64,000 nucleotides of DNA from Erinaceus europaeus. Lineage: Eukaryota > Chordata > Mammalia > Eulipotyphla > Erinaceidae. Positions 1 to 10,289 of this stretch are shown piece after piece. Made by a program: the position numbers and the translations under genes. The DNA lies in assembly GCF_950295315.1 (NCBI RefSeq), contig NC_080175.1, positions 81,686,066 through 81,750,065 on the forward strand. The letters are read 5' to 3'. Numbering within the stretch: the first letter of the stretch is position 1; each line of letters starts with the position of its first letter. Under the pieces are notes generated by a model. That model did no database searches and was not told the origin of the DNA. It was given only the letters and a program-made list of their open reading frames with translations.

Positions 1-61
1 ATTCAAATCACCAATCTATAAATTACTTCTCTAAGTACATAGATTGCTAATTCTTCACAAG

Positions 62-590
62 GTTCTAAGTCATGGGCCTTCTGGAATATACCTAAAGTAG
101 ACCTACTAGCTTTTTCAAAGCAGAGACTCCAAATTTTCCTCTGCAATATTCTTGCCTTAAAGTTTATGATTGGTCAACAATTTGTCCTGCTTTATATTTT
201 AACTCTTTTTCAGCCACCAGGTTCTAGATGACACCATGATGCCAACCCAAATTCCTGAGCAAAGGACCCCACCATGTGTCTTGGAGCAGAGGACCCCACC
301 TTCCCAGATCCCTGCCCCACTAGGAAAATCAGAGAGACTGGCTGGGAGTATAGATCAAACTGACAAACCCATGTTCAGTGGAGAAGCAATTACAGAAGCC
401 AGAGTTTCCACCTTTTGTACCCCACAATGATCCTGGGTCCATACCCCCAGCGATATAAAGAATAGGGAGGCTATCAGGGGAGGGGATGGGATATGGAGCT
501 CTGGGGGTAGGCAATGTGTGGAAATGTACCCCTTTTATCCTATAGTCTTGTCTATATTTACATTCTATAAATACAAATTTTAAAAAAGAT
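62..590 (+). mobile_element. Unclassified retroelement U, 3' portion
   Basis: This stretch aligns by eye with 59580-60235 and 61330-61860 through shared blocks: a catgggcc...ggaatatacctaaa block, gtcaacaatttgt, cagccaccaggttc, ggctgggagtat, gaagcaattacagaagccag, and ctatcaggggaggggatggg near the 3' end. It ends in a short AT-rich A-tail near 580-590. Bases 1-61 do not match the other copies, so this copy is probably 5'-truncated near 62. A 5'-truncated copy with an A-tail is what LINE-type target-primed insertion leaves. Its 3' end differs from that of the hedgehog L1 copies elsewhere in the window, so I keep it separate from L1. No coding capacity is visible. Confidence 0.7.
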
Positions 591-1204
591 AATTGTAAAG
601 AGTTTGGATTCATTGAATACTGCTCTAAAACTTATTTTTGCATTCCTTTTACAACACAGAACATTTTTCCAAATAGCAACGTTTAACACTGACTGCTAAA
701 ATACTGGTTCAGAAATGCAGAAATCATCTTTACTCCATTTCCCACTGAATACTGATTCAAGTAATTATTTTAAAAAACAAGAGTTTAAACATTTTTATCC
801 TCAAAGCTAACACAAACGACTCTTTGGCTGATTTCTTCAAAGTGTTTTCATATTACATAAGATACTGTGCATATTTACTTCAACTTGTAACACTTTCAAG
901 TGACTCCTATTTTTTAATTAAAACATAGTCATCTTAAATATCATTAGCATGATGTGTGAAACATTAGCAATTAATAGTTATGGCCATGAATAATAAAATG
1001 AGTGCTCATTAAATGTCCTTTTAAAATCATTGAATTTCATATAAAATAGAGAGTATTTAATAAAAAGAACTAACCTTAGCTATTATTTTATTTTATAAAT
1101 TTCTGCTTTGCACTGTCATAAAAATCTTTTCAAGTATTATTATATTACTTCTGTCTGTATCTCTAAATTTAGAAAAAAGAAAAAGCTAACAAATGAGATG
1201 ATCG
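591..1204. other. AT-rich stretch, nothing recognised
   Basis: Low-GC single-copy-looking sequence. I see no repeat family, no convincing reading frame and no RNA gene. Confidence 0.5.
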
Positions 1205-1395
1205 GTGGGTTTCAAGTCCCCAGTCCTAACCTACAGGGGAAAAGCTTCATAAGTGTCTCTTTCTCTCTCCCTATCTCCTCAGCTCCTCTATTTTTTGTCT
1301 GTCCTATCAAATAAAAAGAAAGAGAAAATGTTTTCCAGGAGCAGTGAATTTGTCATACTACCACTGAGTCCAGTGATGACCCTGGTAAGAATAAG
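1205..1395 (+). mobile_element. 5'-truncated tRNA-derived SINE (type A/B)
   Basis: Begins inside the tRNA-like B-box region (caagtccccagtcct). It continues through the cagggg...aagcttcat core and the ctctctccctatctcct body to tgtcctatcaaataaa. It then carries the extra 3' unit (ttccaggagcagtgaatt ... gatgaccctgg) also seen at 7740 and 47240. The tRNA head is missing, so it is 5'-truncated. Confidence 0.65.
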
Positions 1396-1553
1396 TTTAA
1401 TAACAGACTCAGTCTTTTGCATAATCATTATGCTGTCTTATGAGCCTGATCCCTCTTTTGAAGGGAGGCTTGTAAGCACATATGAAAATAAAACATATAA
1501 TTTTATATAGTAGTTCTATTTTTATAAAAATGCTTTACAAAAAATAAATCTCA

Positions 1554-1775
1554 GGGCTATGCAGTGGCATCTCTGGTAAAGTGCACACATTAGCATGCTT
1601 ACATGACCTCCATTAAGTCCCAGTCCCCCTTACAGAGGGTAAGCTTAGCAAATGGTGAAGCAGTGCTGCAGGTATTTCTTTTTCTCTGCCTTTCTCTATC
1701 TCCACCTTCCCTCTCAATTTCTCTCTGTCCTATCAAATAAAACAAAAATTAATTAAATTAAAATAGATAAATAAA
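1554..1775 (+). mobile_element. Type B tRNA-derived SINE
   Basis: Diverged head (gggctatgcagtggcat...), degenerate B box, cagagggtaagctt core, gcagtgctgcaggtattt, pyrimidine-rich body, tgtcctatcaaataaaa and an AT-rich tail. The level of divergence suggests an old copy. Confidence 0.75.
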
Positions 1776-2105
1776 TATCAAGAATGATCATGAAGCAGTA
1801 TTTCTAATAGTGACAATTTAAAGGGAAAGTAAAGCATTACAATAAGTCTATGGATAAATTATGGTTGATGTACATTTTATAGATCTTAATACAGTTCATT
1901 ATTAACTCAAATCATTCAATAATTTATTCAATAAGCATTTAATAAAAATCACTTATATAACAGAGTGTTCTATTTAGGTACATACAAGTGAAAATATAAG
2001 GCACATTCTCTGCTTTCACAGAACATTACAGTCAGTAGGTGAAAGATTGCTTGAAAAAATAATTTTAAAAGAAGCATACATTATTAGTGTTAAAAAGTTC
2101 AACAG
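1776..2105. other. AT-rich stretch, nothing recognised
   Basis: No repeat family, reading frame or RNA gene recognised. Confidence 0.5.
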
Positions 2106-2270
2106 TTGGGATTGGGTGGTGCCGTAACAAGTTGGGTGCATATGTTATGCTCAAGGACTCAGGTTCAAACCCCTGCTCCCCACCTGCAGGGGGGATGCTT
2201 CAGGAGTAGTGAAATAGCTCTGCAGGTGTCTTTCTCTCTACCTCTCTTCCACTCCCCTCCTGAGAAGGCA
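2106..2270 (+). mobile_element. Type B SINE, incomplete 3' end
   Basis: tRNA-like head gggtggtgccgtaac..., B-box region ggttcaaacccctgc, cacctgcaggggggatgctt core and gcaggtgtctttctctct body. It stops at ctcctgagaaggc without a clear A-tail, so the 3' end is lost or diverged. Confidence 0.75.
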
Positions 2271-2432
2271 AGTCAAGTTCAAATCTAGGGGAAGAGGACT
2301 AAAAGAAGAAGTAGTATATCAAAGAGCAGGAACTAGGTGTTTATACTAGAGTCTAGTAAAGAAGAGTAGGAGAGAAAAATACTGAATGATGCCAGATATA
2401 GGCTGATCTTAAAAAAAAAAAAAAAGGAAGAA

Positions 2433-2562
2433 GGGCTGAGGTGATAACACAATGGTTATGCAAAAATGATCTCTCATGCCTGAGGCATCAAAGGTCTCAA
2501 CTTCAATCTCCAGCACCACCATAATCCAGAGTTGATCAGTGCTTTGGTAATAAATAAATAGG
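2433..2562 (+). mobile_element. Type C tRNA-derived SINE
   Basis: Starts gggctgaggtgataacacaa after an A-run. It contains catgcctgaggcatcaaagg, a B box (ttcaatctcc), the agcaccaccataatccagag core and gtgctttggtaataaataaa as tail. The same module recurs at 23428, 32036, 43912 and 44207. Confidence 0.75.
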
Positions 2563-2589
2563 AAGGAAGATGAATGGAGAGACTACCAG

Positions 2590-3798
2590 ATACTTAGAGG
2601 GAAATATTGGCAGAACTCTTTCGTCTAAATTTTAAAGACATCTTCAATGAAACAAATCCAATTACAAAGAAGACCAAAGCAAGAATAAACCAATGCGACT
2701 ACATCAAATTAAAAACCTTCTGCTCAGCAAAAAAGAAACCACTACGAAATAAAGATAACCCTCACAGAATGGGAGAAGATCTTCAAATATCATACATCAG
2801 ACAAGAGGCCAATCACCAAAATATATAAAGAATTTGCCAAACAAATCCAATTACAAAGAAGACCAAGGTAAGAATAAACCAATGGGACTACATCAAATTA
2901 AAAAGCCTCAAGAAACAACAAGAAACAAATGACCCCATCCAAATGCGGAGAGGACATGGACAGAATATTCACCATAGAAGAGATCTGAAAGGTCGAGAAA
3001 CATACCAAAAAAATGCTCCAAGTCAATGGTTTTCAGAGAAATGCAAATAAAGACAACAATGAGATACCACTTCACTCCTGTGAGTATGTCATACATCAGA
3101 AAAGACAGCAGCAACAAATGCTGGAGCAGTTGTGGGGACAAAGGAACCCTCCTGGGAATGTCAATTGGTCAATTGGTCCAACTCCTGTGGAGAGCAGTCT
3201 GGAAAACTCTCAGAAGGCTAGAAATGGACCTGCCCTATGACCCTGCAAATCTCTCCTGGGGATATATCCTAAGGAACCAAACACAACTATTCAAAAAGAC
3301 ATGTGTACACCTATGCTCATAGCAGCACAATTTGTAATAGCCCAAATCTGAAAGCAACCTAGGGTGTCCAACAACAGATGAGTGGCTGAGCAAGTTGTGT
3401 TATATATACACAATGGAATACTACTCAACTATTAAAAATGGTGATTTCACTGTTTTCAGCCCATCTTGGTTGGATCTTGAAGAAATCATGTTAAGTGAAA
3501 TAAATCAGAAACAGAAGGATGAATATGGGGTGACCTCATACACAGGTAGAAGGTTGAAAACAAGATCAGAAGAGAAAACACTAAGCAGAACTTGGACTGG
3601 AGTTGGTGTATTGAACTAAAGTAAACGACTGTGGTGGGGGGGTGAGGAGGGCTCAGGTCCTGGAACATGATGGAAGAGGACCTAGTGGGGGTTGTATTGT
3701 GATGTGGAAAACTGGGAAATGTTATGCATGCACGAACTAATGTATTTACAGTAGACCCTAAACATTGTCCCCAGTAAAAAATAAATAAAATTTCAAAA
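2590..3798 (+). mobile_element. LINE-1 3' end (ORF2 tail, 3' UTR, A-tail)
   Basis: 5'-truncated L1. The C-terminal part of ORF2 is followed by the L1 3' UTR with a G-rich block (gtggtggggggg), a ggacctagtgggggttgta block, an aaactgggaaatgttatgca block, and aaaaataaataaaatttc as tail. The reverse complement of this 3' UTR recurs at 14985, 36573 and 53304, which defines it as the locally common L1 family. A ~75 bp stretch occurs twice (2652 and 2841), so the copy is internally rearranged. Confidence 0.88.
2607..3620 (+). pseudogene. L1 ORF2 C-terminal remnant
   Basis: The translation, across frameshifts, gives hallmarks of the end of L1 ORF2 (endonuclease/reverse-transcriptase protein): KARINQCDYIKLKTFCSAKK near 2680-2740, REMQIKTTMRYHFTPV near 3035-3085, an SNKCWSSCGDKGTLL cysteine-rich segment near 3110-3155, LPYDPA near 3230-3250, and YIYTMEYYSTIKNGDF near 3400-3450. 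These motifs sit in more than one frame with stops between, and the part around 2915-3005 is degraded. It is a dead fragment. The catalytic endonuclease and reverse-transcriptase domains lie upstream in an intact element and are absent here. Confidence 0.88.
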
Positions 3799-4915
3799 TG
3801 CAGTTTCTCCTTTGTAAAATTATTTTATAGGCATATATCATAGGATGGTAAACCTGAGTAACAAAGTATGATGGAAAATCTAGAATTCAAATACTGACCC
3901 TGACATGAGTAATGAAAAGTCAATTTAGAAAATATAAGATGCACAATGCAGTGTGCTTTTTGACGTTCATTAGATCATTCCATGGAAAGCTTGGACTAAC
4001 TAGCTCACCTTGTAAACAGATGTGCCCGAGGATGCTATTTAATGTCTGCCTTCCTAGTATTGCACAGAACTTTGGGGTAAATACTCAACTCAGATGATGA
4101 GAAAAGATTGTTTTCTACTAATCCTGGCTGTCATGATTAAGTCTAGCTAGAACTTCCTTTGCCCTTAGCTCAAATAAAGAATGCCACAGTCTCTAGGTTA
4201 CTGAGATATGTAAATAGTATTTTTTTTTTTTCTGTAATTCCCAGAGATCACACTACTTTCATGACCAACTCAGGTCATAGAGAGCTCTTCTCTGAACTTC
4301 TGTAATAATATGGCCTATGTTAATGAGTTTACATTTATAAAATACTTAGTATGCATTAATTTCTGTTTGTAAATAAAGGAAGTATCTGAATGATACAAGC
4401 TGGACATTTTAACCAAAAGATGTAATTTTAACCTATAGCTTTTTGATCTGAGTAAGTATAAAGTAAACATTTAAATTCTATATACCTGCACAGTAAAAAA
4501 AAAGATTATGATTTCAGAAAGTTCACAGTAGGATATCATATGTCCATAAATAATGATAAACTAAAAAAGACATAAAAAATAATGAGGTTGATGATGATGA
4601 CAATGATTGTAAGATTTTACCATCTATTACATAAGTGATTTCATGTTAGAAATTATCTTTGAAAAACTTAAGTTCTTTGAGCAAAGAATTGTGTACCTTT
4701 TTGCTAGTGAGTATTGGTAGGTAACCATATTGCTATTAATATAATTAGTATTTTGCAAATGTACTTTTCTTCTCAAATAAATTCACCTCCACTAAAGTAA
4801 AGCATAATAAAACTAAAAATTACATTTGATTTATTTTATCACAAACATGCATAAAGTATATAAGAAAAGGAGCTGAACTCAGAATAGATAAAGATTAAAC
4901 TAGGACAGAAAGAGG
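3799..4915. other. AT-rich stretch, nothing recognised
   Basis: Single-copy-looking sequence with a T-run near 4218-4231. No gene, repeat family or RNA recognised. Confidence 0.5.
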
Positions 4916-5115
4916 CGTCCAGGCCAATCTGCAGCATTTCTAGTTGAGCACAGACATTACCAGGTGCACAGACCAGGTCTCAGCCTCCAGTCACCACCCG
5001 CAGGGGGAAAGTTTCACTAGAGGCGAAGCAGATCTACAAGCCTCTCTCTCCCTAGCTCTCCTCCCACTCTCAATTTCTCTCTGTCCTATAAAATAAATAT
5101 TTTATTAAAATGATA
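4916..5115 (+). mobile_element. Type B SINE, old
   Basis: Degenerate head; cacccgcagggggaaagttt core; aggcgaagcagatctacaag; pyrimidine body; tctctctgtcctataaaata tail. About 200 bp, diverged. Confidence 0.7.
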
Positions 5116-5747
5116 AAGTTTTTATTATGGGATTAGTATCTGGTTGAGTCAACATTAACTTTTCTGGGGAAAAAAAGAACTTACTACCTAGGAATTTTTC
5201 TTTTGCTTGAAAATAATATTTGAAAGTGTAAACTAGTTGAGTTACTATCATAAAATCATTGTTAGTAGTCAATATCATTTCTAAAATAAATGCAAAGAAA
5301 AGCCAAGAAGTCTCAAAAACTATAAAACAGAAGGTGGATACATGGGCTAAATATAAGAAGATTATAATTAAGGACTATAACTTCTGTTAAACTACTAATT
5401 ACAATAGAAGTATTTCAATATGCAATCATTTAAAAATAGCTTAACACTGAAGACATTAGTATAAAATTAATATATCATGCAAATGACACTTATGATGTGA
5501 ATGCAGATAGATACAAAAGAATGGAATGGGAATAAAAGTCAACTAATAATTTTCATAGTGGACACAAAAACAATACTCAAACATAACATTACGGATGAGA
5601 AAGCTTTAGGATCGGCAAGTAGTTATTAAGTAGTAAGGCATTTTCTGGAACATCACCTTTGGAAAATTATTTCCAATAAATGATAATTATCTGTCTCTAT
5701 TCAACTTCCACTGCTCAGTTTCACTTTTAAACAAAAAATTAACAGAT
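5116..5747. other. AT-rich stretch, nothing clear
   Basis: A weak MIR-like phrase (gatgagaaagctttaggatc) near 5594 is the only hint. I see no reading frame of note. Confidence 0.4.
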
Positions 5748-5936
5748 GCTGGGCAGTGTTGCACCTCCATGAGTGCATCATTACCCTGTGAAAAGACCTG
5801 GGTTCAAGTCCCCAGTCCCCACCTATGGGGGGCAGGACTTCATGAGTGACTGAGCAGTGTTATAGGTATCTCTGTCCTTCTCTATCTCAGTTTTTTTTTT
5901 TCAATTTCTATCTGTCCTATCAAATTGAAAAAAATA
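5748..5936 (+). mobile_element. Type B SINE
   Basis: Head gctgggcagtgttgcacct, B box gggttcaagtccccagtc, cctatggggggcaggactt core, T-rich body and ctatctgtcctatcaaatt end. A type A SINE follows immediately. Confidence 0.75.
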
Positions 5937-5944
5937 GCAAAGTA

Positions 5945-6200
5945 GGAAGTCGGGCAATAGCGTAGCAGGTTAAGCTCAGGTGGTGCAAAGCTCAAGGACC
6001 AGCATAAGAATCCCGGTTCCAGCCCCCAGCTCCCCACCTACAGGGGTCACTTCACAAGGGGTGAAGCAGGTCTGCAGGTGTCTATCTTATTCTCTCCTCC
6101 TCTCTCCATTTCTCTCTGTCCTAACAACGATGACATCAATAACAACAACAATAAAACAACAAGGGCAACAAAAGGGAAAATAAATAAACAAATATAAAAA
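5945..6200 (+). mobile_element. Type A tRNA-derived SINE
   Basis: A box region gcaatagcgtagcaggttaa, B box cccggttccagcccccag, core ctccccacctacaggggtca, body and CAA-rich linker (aataacaacaacaataaaac), then caagggcaacaaaagggaaa and an AT-rich tail. Near full length. Confidence 0.85.
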
Positions 6201-6205
6201 GAAAA

Positions 6206-7035
6206 GAAAAAAACAGCAAAGTTAAAAAAAATAAATTAACAGTCATTTTTCCATTAACTAAAATATTACTATTAAAAAAATACAGAATCTGACTTCTCAG
6301 AGTTGCAACCTAATGAGGAAGAGAGTCATGTCACAGTACACCTCAAAATGTCAAAGGAAACAAGGTCTAACAGCACTGTGCACATAATATTTCATGGCTC
6401 TAGGGTCAAAGTGATTAATTCTAAGTAAGAAGTTATAGATTTCATTAACCAAGCACCACACCTATATTTGAATGAGGAGTAAACAGCTCTGGGCAGATCA
6501 AGAACTAGAAATAAAAACTCTAGTAGAGAAAAGTACATGAGCAATTAGGCTCACATGATACTGAGATACCCAATGACATTGGAACATAAGATTAATGAGA
6601 AAGATAAAATATGAGGCAGAAAATATATGTGCATACTAGACTTCCAAGAATCTGTAAGGTCATATAAAATGAGTAACTGAAGAAAACAAGTCACCGAAGG
6701 CTTTAAACTGGGGTCTGATTGAAAAAGACTTCACTGGAAAATACTGAATAGAAAAAATATATTTCATGACAGGTAAAAAATTCAATAGTAAGACTTAACG
6801 TTCCAATAGTAAATTTAAATTATGCTGCTGGTGTTCATACAGAGGCCTGAGGCGACAGAAAACTAATAAAATGCTTAGCCACCAATCCTCTATACTGATA
6901 ACCAAAATTACAGGGTCACAGAGAAAGTTTGACCAGTAGAGGGAAAATTGCAAGAATTTTAATATTTAAATAATAAGGAGTGTAAGGGTAAACCACAATT
7001 AAAAAATTTACTAGCATCAAGTCAACTATTTTCAT
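6206..7035. other. AT-rich stretch, nothing recognised
   Basis: No gene, RNA or repeat family recognised. Confidence 0.5.
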
Positions 7036-7055
7036 ATAATAAATGTCCATATTCT

Positions 7056-7430
7056 GGGGGTCAGGCGGTAGTGCAGTGGGTTAAGCTCACATGGCACGAA
7101 TTCAAGGCCTGGCTGTGGGGATCCCGGTTCGAGCTCCTGGGTCCCCACCTGCAGGTGGGTAGCTTCACAGGTGATAAGCAGGTCTGTAGGTGTCTATCTT
7201 TCTCTCCCCCTCTCCATCTTCACCTCCTCTCTTCATTTCTCTCTGTTCTATCCAACAACAACAACATCAATAACAACAACAAGAACCACAACAACGATAA
7301 AACAATAAGGGCAACAAAGGTGAAAAAAGTGGCCTTCAGGAGCAGTAGATTTCATAGTGTAGGCACTGAGTCCCAGCAATAATACTGAAGGCAAAACAAA
7401 CAAACAAAAAAACAGAAAAAAAACTAAAAA
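7056..7430 (+). mobile_element. Type A SINE with 20-bp target duplication
   Basis: Full-length type A copy with the extra 3' unit and an A-rich tail. It is bounded by a perfect 20-bp direct repeat, ataataaatgtccatattct, at 7036-7055 and 7431-7450, the signature of L1-mediated retroposition. The B box ggttcgagctcc is well kept. Confidence 0.92.
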
Positions 7431-7494
7431 ATAATAAATGTCCATATTCTTATTTTCTCTTTTAGTATTTTAATCATTAGAAGTGCTAACATTT

Positions 7495-7811
7495 GGTGGC
7501 GCAAAGCGCAAGGACCAGCATAAGGATCCCGGTTCCAGCCCCCAGCTCCCCACCTTCAGGGGAGTCGCTTCACAGGCAGTGAAGTAGGTCTGCAGGTGTC
7601 TATCTTCTCTCCCCTTCTCTGTCTTCCCCTCCTCTCTCCATTTCTCTTTGTCCTATCCAACAAAGAACAACATCAACAATGGTAATAATAATAACCACAA
7701 TGAGGCTGCAACAACAAGGGCAACAAAAGGGGAAATAATGGCCTCCAGGAGCGGTGGATTCATGGTGCAGGCACTGAGCCCAGCAATAACCCTGGAGGAA
7801 AAAAAAAAGAT
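7495..7811 (+). mobile_element. 5'-truncated type A SINE with target duplication
   Basis: Starts ggtggcgcaaagcgcaagga, so the first ~40 bp of the head, including the A box, are missing. B box, core, linker, extra 3' unit (gcctccaggagcggtggatt) and A-tail are present. It is flanked by the 12-bp repeat gtgctaacattt at 7483-7494 and 7812-7823. Confidence 0.9.
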
Positions 7812-7959
7812 GTGCTAACATTTAACATTGTATCATTATCCTATAAATACGATTATCTACAGAGCTTACATTTTATGTACTAATAGATGACATTATAAAG
7901 TATGTAATTTATATCTTCATAAAATACATAATTTAATTCTCACAATAATTCAATTAAGT

Positions 7960-8190
7960 TTTTATTTAATTTTTGTAGCACTGGAGAATCATGTCTGTAC
8001 CCCCCACTCCACTGATCCTGGGCTAATGTTTTCATGTCAGTGAGAGAGAAAAAGAGAGAGAGAGACAGGCACCACTAAGACTCCATTACCATGGAGATTT
8101 ACCAGGTGACATCTATGATATTCTTATGTGGTGCTGAGGCGAAAATCCAGGTCCTCACACATGCTAACCCATACACTACCAGGTCCATAA
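7960..8190 (-). mobile_element. Degenerate antisense SINE relic
   Basis: On the + strand: a T-rich start, a purine stretch (gagagagaaaaagagagaga) that is the complement of a SINE pyrimidine body, then gaaaatccaggtcctcacac and actaccaggtcc, the complement of a tRNA-like head. Boundaries are approximate and the family is unassigned. Confidence 0.45.
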
Positions 8191-8399
8191 TTAAGTTCTC
8201 TCCCAGAACAGTAAGGCGTTATTTAAAAGACTGATTTGAGAAAGAGACACTAAGAAATTCCAAAGTACTGCTCTTGTACATGTCATGCCAGACATTGAAC
8301 CTGGGAGATCTCACACATGATATTCTATGCTCTGCCACTGAGCCACTCTTAACTCCTCATATCACTAATGATCAACTGTCTAAATTTACATATAAAAAA

Positions 8400-8530
8400 A
8401 GAATAGGAAAGCTATCAAAAGAGGGGATGGGATACAGAGTTGTGGTGGTGGGGATTGTGTGGAGTTGTACCCCTCTTATCCTATGGTTTTTGCCAGTGTT
8501 TCCCTTTTATAAATAAAATTTTTTTTTTAA
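8400..8530 (+). mobile_element. Element U, short 3' end copy
   Basis: Starts gaataggaaagctatcaaaa and runs through aggggatgggata, ggattgtgtggagttgtacc and cctcttatcctatggttttt to ccttttataaataaaatttt. Only the last ~130 bp of U are present, so it is strongly 5'-truncated. Confidence 0.8.
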
Positions 8531-8799
8531 ATTCCCAAGATTAACAAAAAATGGAGCTGAGTTTTGAATCCATTGTTTAATTTATATCATCAATTACACT
8601 GTACAGTCATTCTATATACTTTAGATATTTTATTACCCATGGGTACTTTTGTCATATGTTGTAATTTTCATTATGATAATTTCACTCAAGTACTGCTAAG
8701 GATTAATTTTTTTATTGCTACCAGACTTACCATTGGGTCTCAGCCCTTGCAAAATAAATCTACCACTCTCAGCAGCCATTTTAAGTTACTCTTATTTTT

Positions 8800-8975
8800 T
8801 CTTTTTATAGAGAAACAAATTAAGAGGTAAAGGGGGGGGAAGCTGCAGCACTGGGTCAGCACATGTGGAACCTCCCATTACAGAAGGGTACCAAGGGCTT
8901 GAAACCAGGTTCTTAGGTTCTTGTGCTTGGTTATATATGAAACCAACTGTGTGTGCCAACACCCAGTTCCTCAAG
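8800..8975 (-). mobile_element. Antisense type B SINE, diverged
   Basis: Complement of the type B order: tail side first, then aagctgcagcactg, the ggaacctccc core region, gggcttgaaaccaggttct (B box complement) and caacacccagttcc (head complement). Confidence 0.6.
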
Positions 8976-9237
8976 TATTAGATTTAAAGCCATCTAGACC
9001 TCAACTATCAATCAGCAATCTAGTCAGATTCTCATTTAATTTGGTGTGTGTACGTGTATGTGTGTAAAAATGAATAAACAGCAAAGTTCTTTGCTTTGAA
9101 TTAGAAGTGCAATAAGCACACTGATCTAGAAACTAAGCTTTATCTACAGTCAAGTTTATTTTGCACTATGAAAAAACACAAGGCACACAAAACATCAAAC
9201 TTAACAATATGCAACAACTTACGTCATTTTTGAATAA

Positions 9238-9580
9238 TACAGAATATCTGACCTCATGGTGGACAGATCTTGAAAGAATTGTTTTAAGTGAGATAAGCTA
9301 AAAAGAGACAGATGAATACAGGATGAAATAACTTGGTGAAACAAGGAAGGAAAGGGAAAATACAAAAGGAAACTTGCACTGGGAGTAGTATATAACAACA
9401 AAGCAAAGGACAGTGGAGAAAGAGGGGATATGAGGGAGTGGACAGGATGCTGGAGGCCTGATGCATGATGATATTGCAGGCCCTAAATTAAGGGGTGAGA
9501 GTGTTTTGTAGACAGCAATCAAGGTGAGATAAATTATTTCCAATTATCCCCCCAATAAAATAATCTGGACAAAACAAAAA
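9238..9580 (+). mobile_element. Old LINE-1 3' end
   Basis: The 5' part matches the end of L1 ORF2 (cagatcttgaaagaattgtt ... agtgagataagct ... gatgaatacagg). An L1-like 3' UTR follows with gaggggatatgaggg, ggaggcctgatgc and atccccccaataaaataatc as end. It is diverged from the 2590-3798 copy and probably belongs to an older subfamily. Confidence 0.7.
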
Positions 9581-9626
9581 CAAGAGTAAGCAAATGTTAG
9601 TTAATGAAGACTTAAAAAGTGTTAGG

Positions 9627-9960
9627 CTAGGCAGATGACAGCTCACTTGTTAGAGCATGCATCTGGATCGACCTTCTCGTGGTGCATCCCGTGAGTACCC
9701 ATTTATTGGGGAAACTGACGATCCTTCCTAGTCGACTGAATCCACATGGATCCCAGTCACTTTCAAAGCCAGCAACAAGCAGACATCAGGCTCAACCTGC
9801 TGTTGACTGGCTAGAAGGGCAGTCAAGAAGAAGGGCAAACGCTAGAAGAAGAAGAAGAGCATGCATTTTATCATGCATGAGACCCTGGGTTTGAGACATG
9901 GCACCACATGAGGACATTATGGATGACATCAAGGAAGCTCAGTGCTATGGGGGTCATTCC
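9627..9960 (+). mobile_element. Type D SINE split by an F insertion
   Basis: The host head (ggctaggcagatgacagctc ... agagcatgcat) stops at 9662. It resumes at 9867 with tttatcatgcatgagaccct, gggtttgagacatggcacca and the 3' region. The two halves join into one type D-like tRNA SINE once the insert at 9663-9855 is removed. Confidence 0.65.
9663..9855 (+). mobile_element. Element F, 193 bp with (GAA)n tail
   Basis: Insert bounded by an 11-bp duplication agagcatgcat (9652-9662 and 9856-9866). It begins ctggatcgaccttctcgtgg and ends with gaagggcaaacgctagaaga plus GAA units. The last ~70 bp recur at 17892-17963. There is no A-tail; the simple-repeat 3' end resembles non-L1 LINE or SINE families such as RTE-type elements, but I cannot assign it. 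No reading frame of note. Confidence 0.7.
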
Positions 9961-10002
9961 TCCCATATACATACATACATGCATATGTTCATCCCTCTTT
10001 CT

Positions 10003-10275
10003 TTTAATTTTTGAAAAATATTTATTTCCTTTTGTTGCCCTTGTTTTATTGTTATAGTTATTATTTTGTTGTTGGATAGGACAGAGAGAAATGGAGAGAG
10101 GAGGGGAAGACAGAGAAGGGAGAGAAAGACAGACACCTGCAGACCTGCTTCACTGCCTGTGAAGTGACTCCCCTGCAGGTGGGGAGCCGGGGACTCAAAC
10201 TGGGATCCTTCAGCCGGTCCTTGTGGTCCTCGAGCTTTGCACCACCTGAGCTGAACCCGCTGTGCTACTCCCCCC
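10003..10275 (-). mobile_element. Antisense type A SINE with 14-bp target duplication
   Basis: Complement of the type A order from tail (ttatttccttttgttgccct) to head (cacctgagctgaacccgctg). It is flanked by tcatccctctttct at 9989-10002 and 10276-10289. A long antisense frame runs across it but encodes only SINE sequence. Confidence 0.92.
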
Positions 10276-10289
10276 TCATCCCTCTTTCT

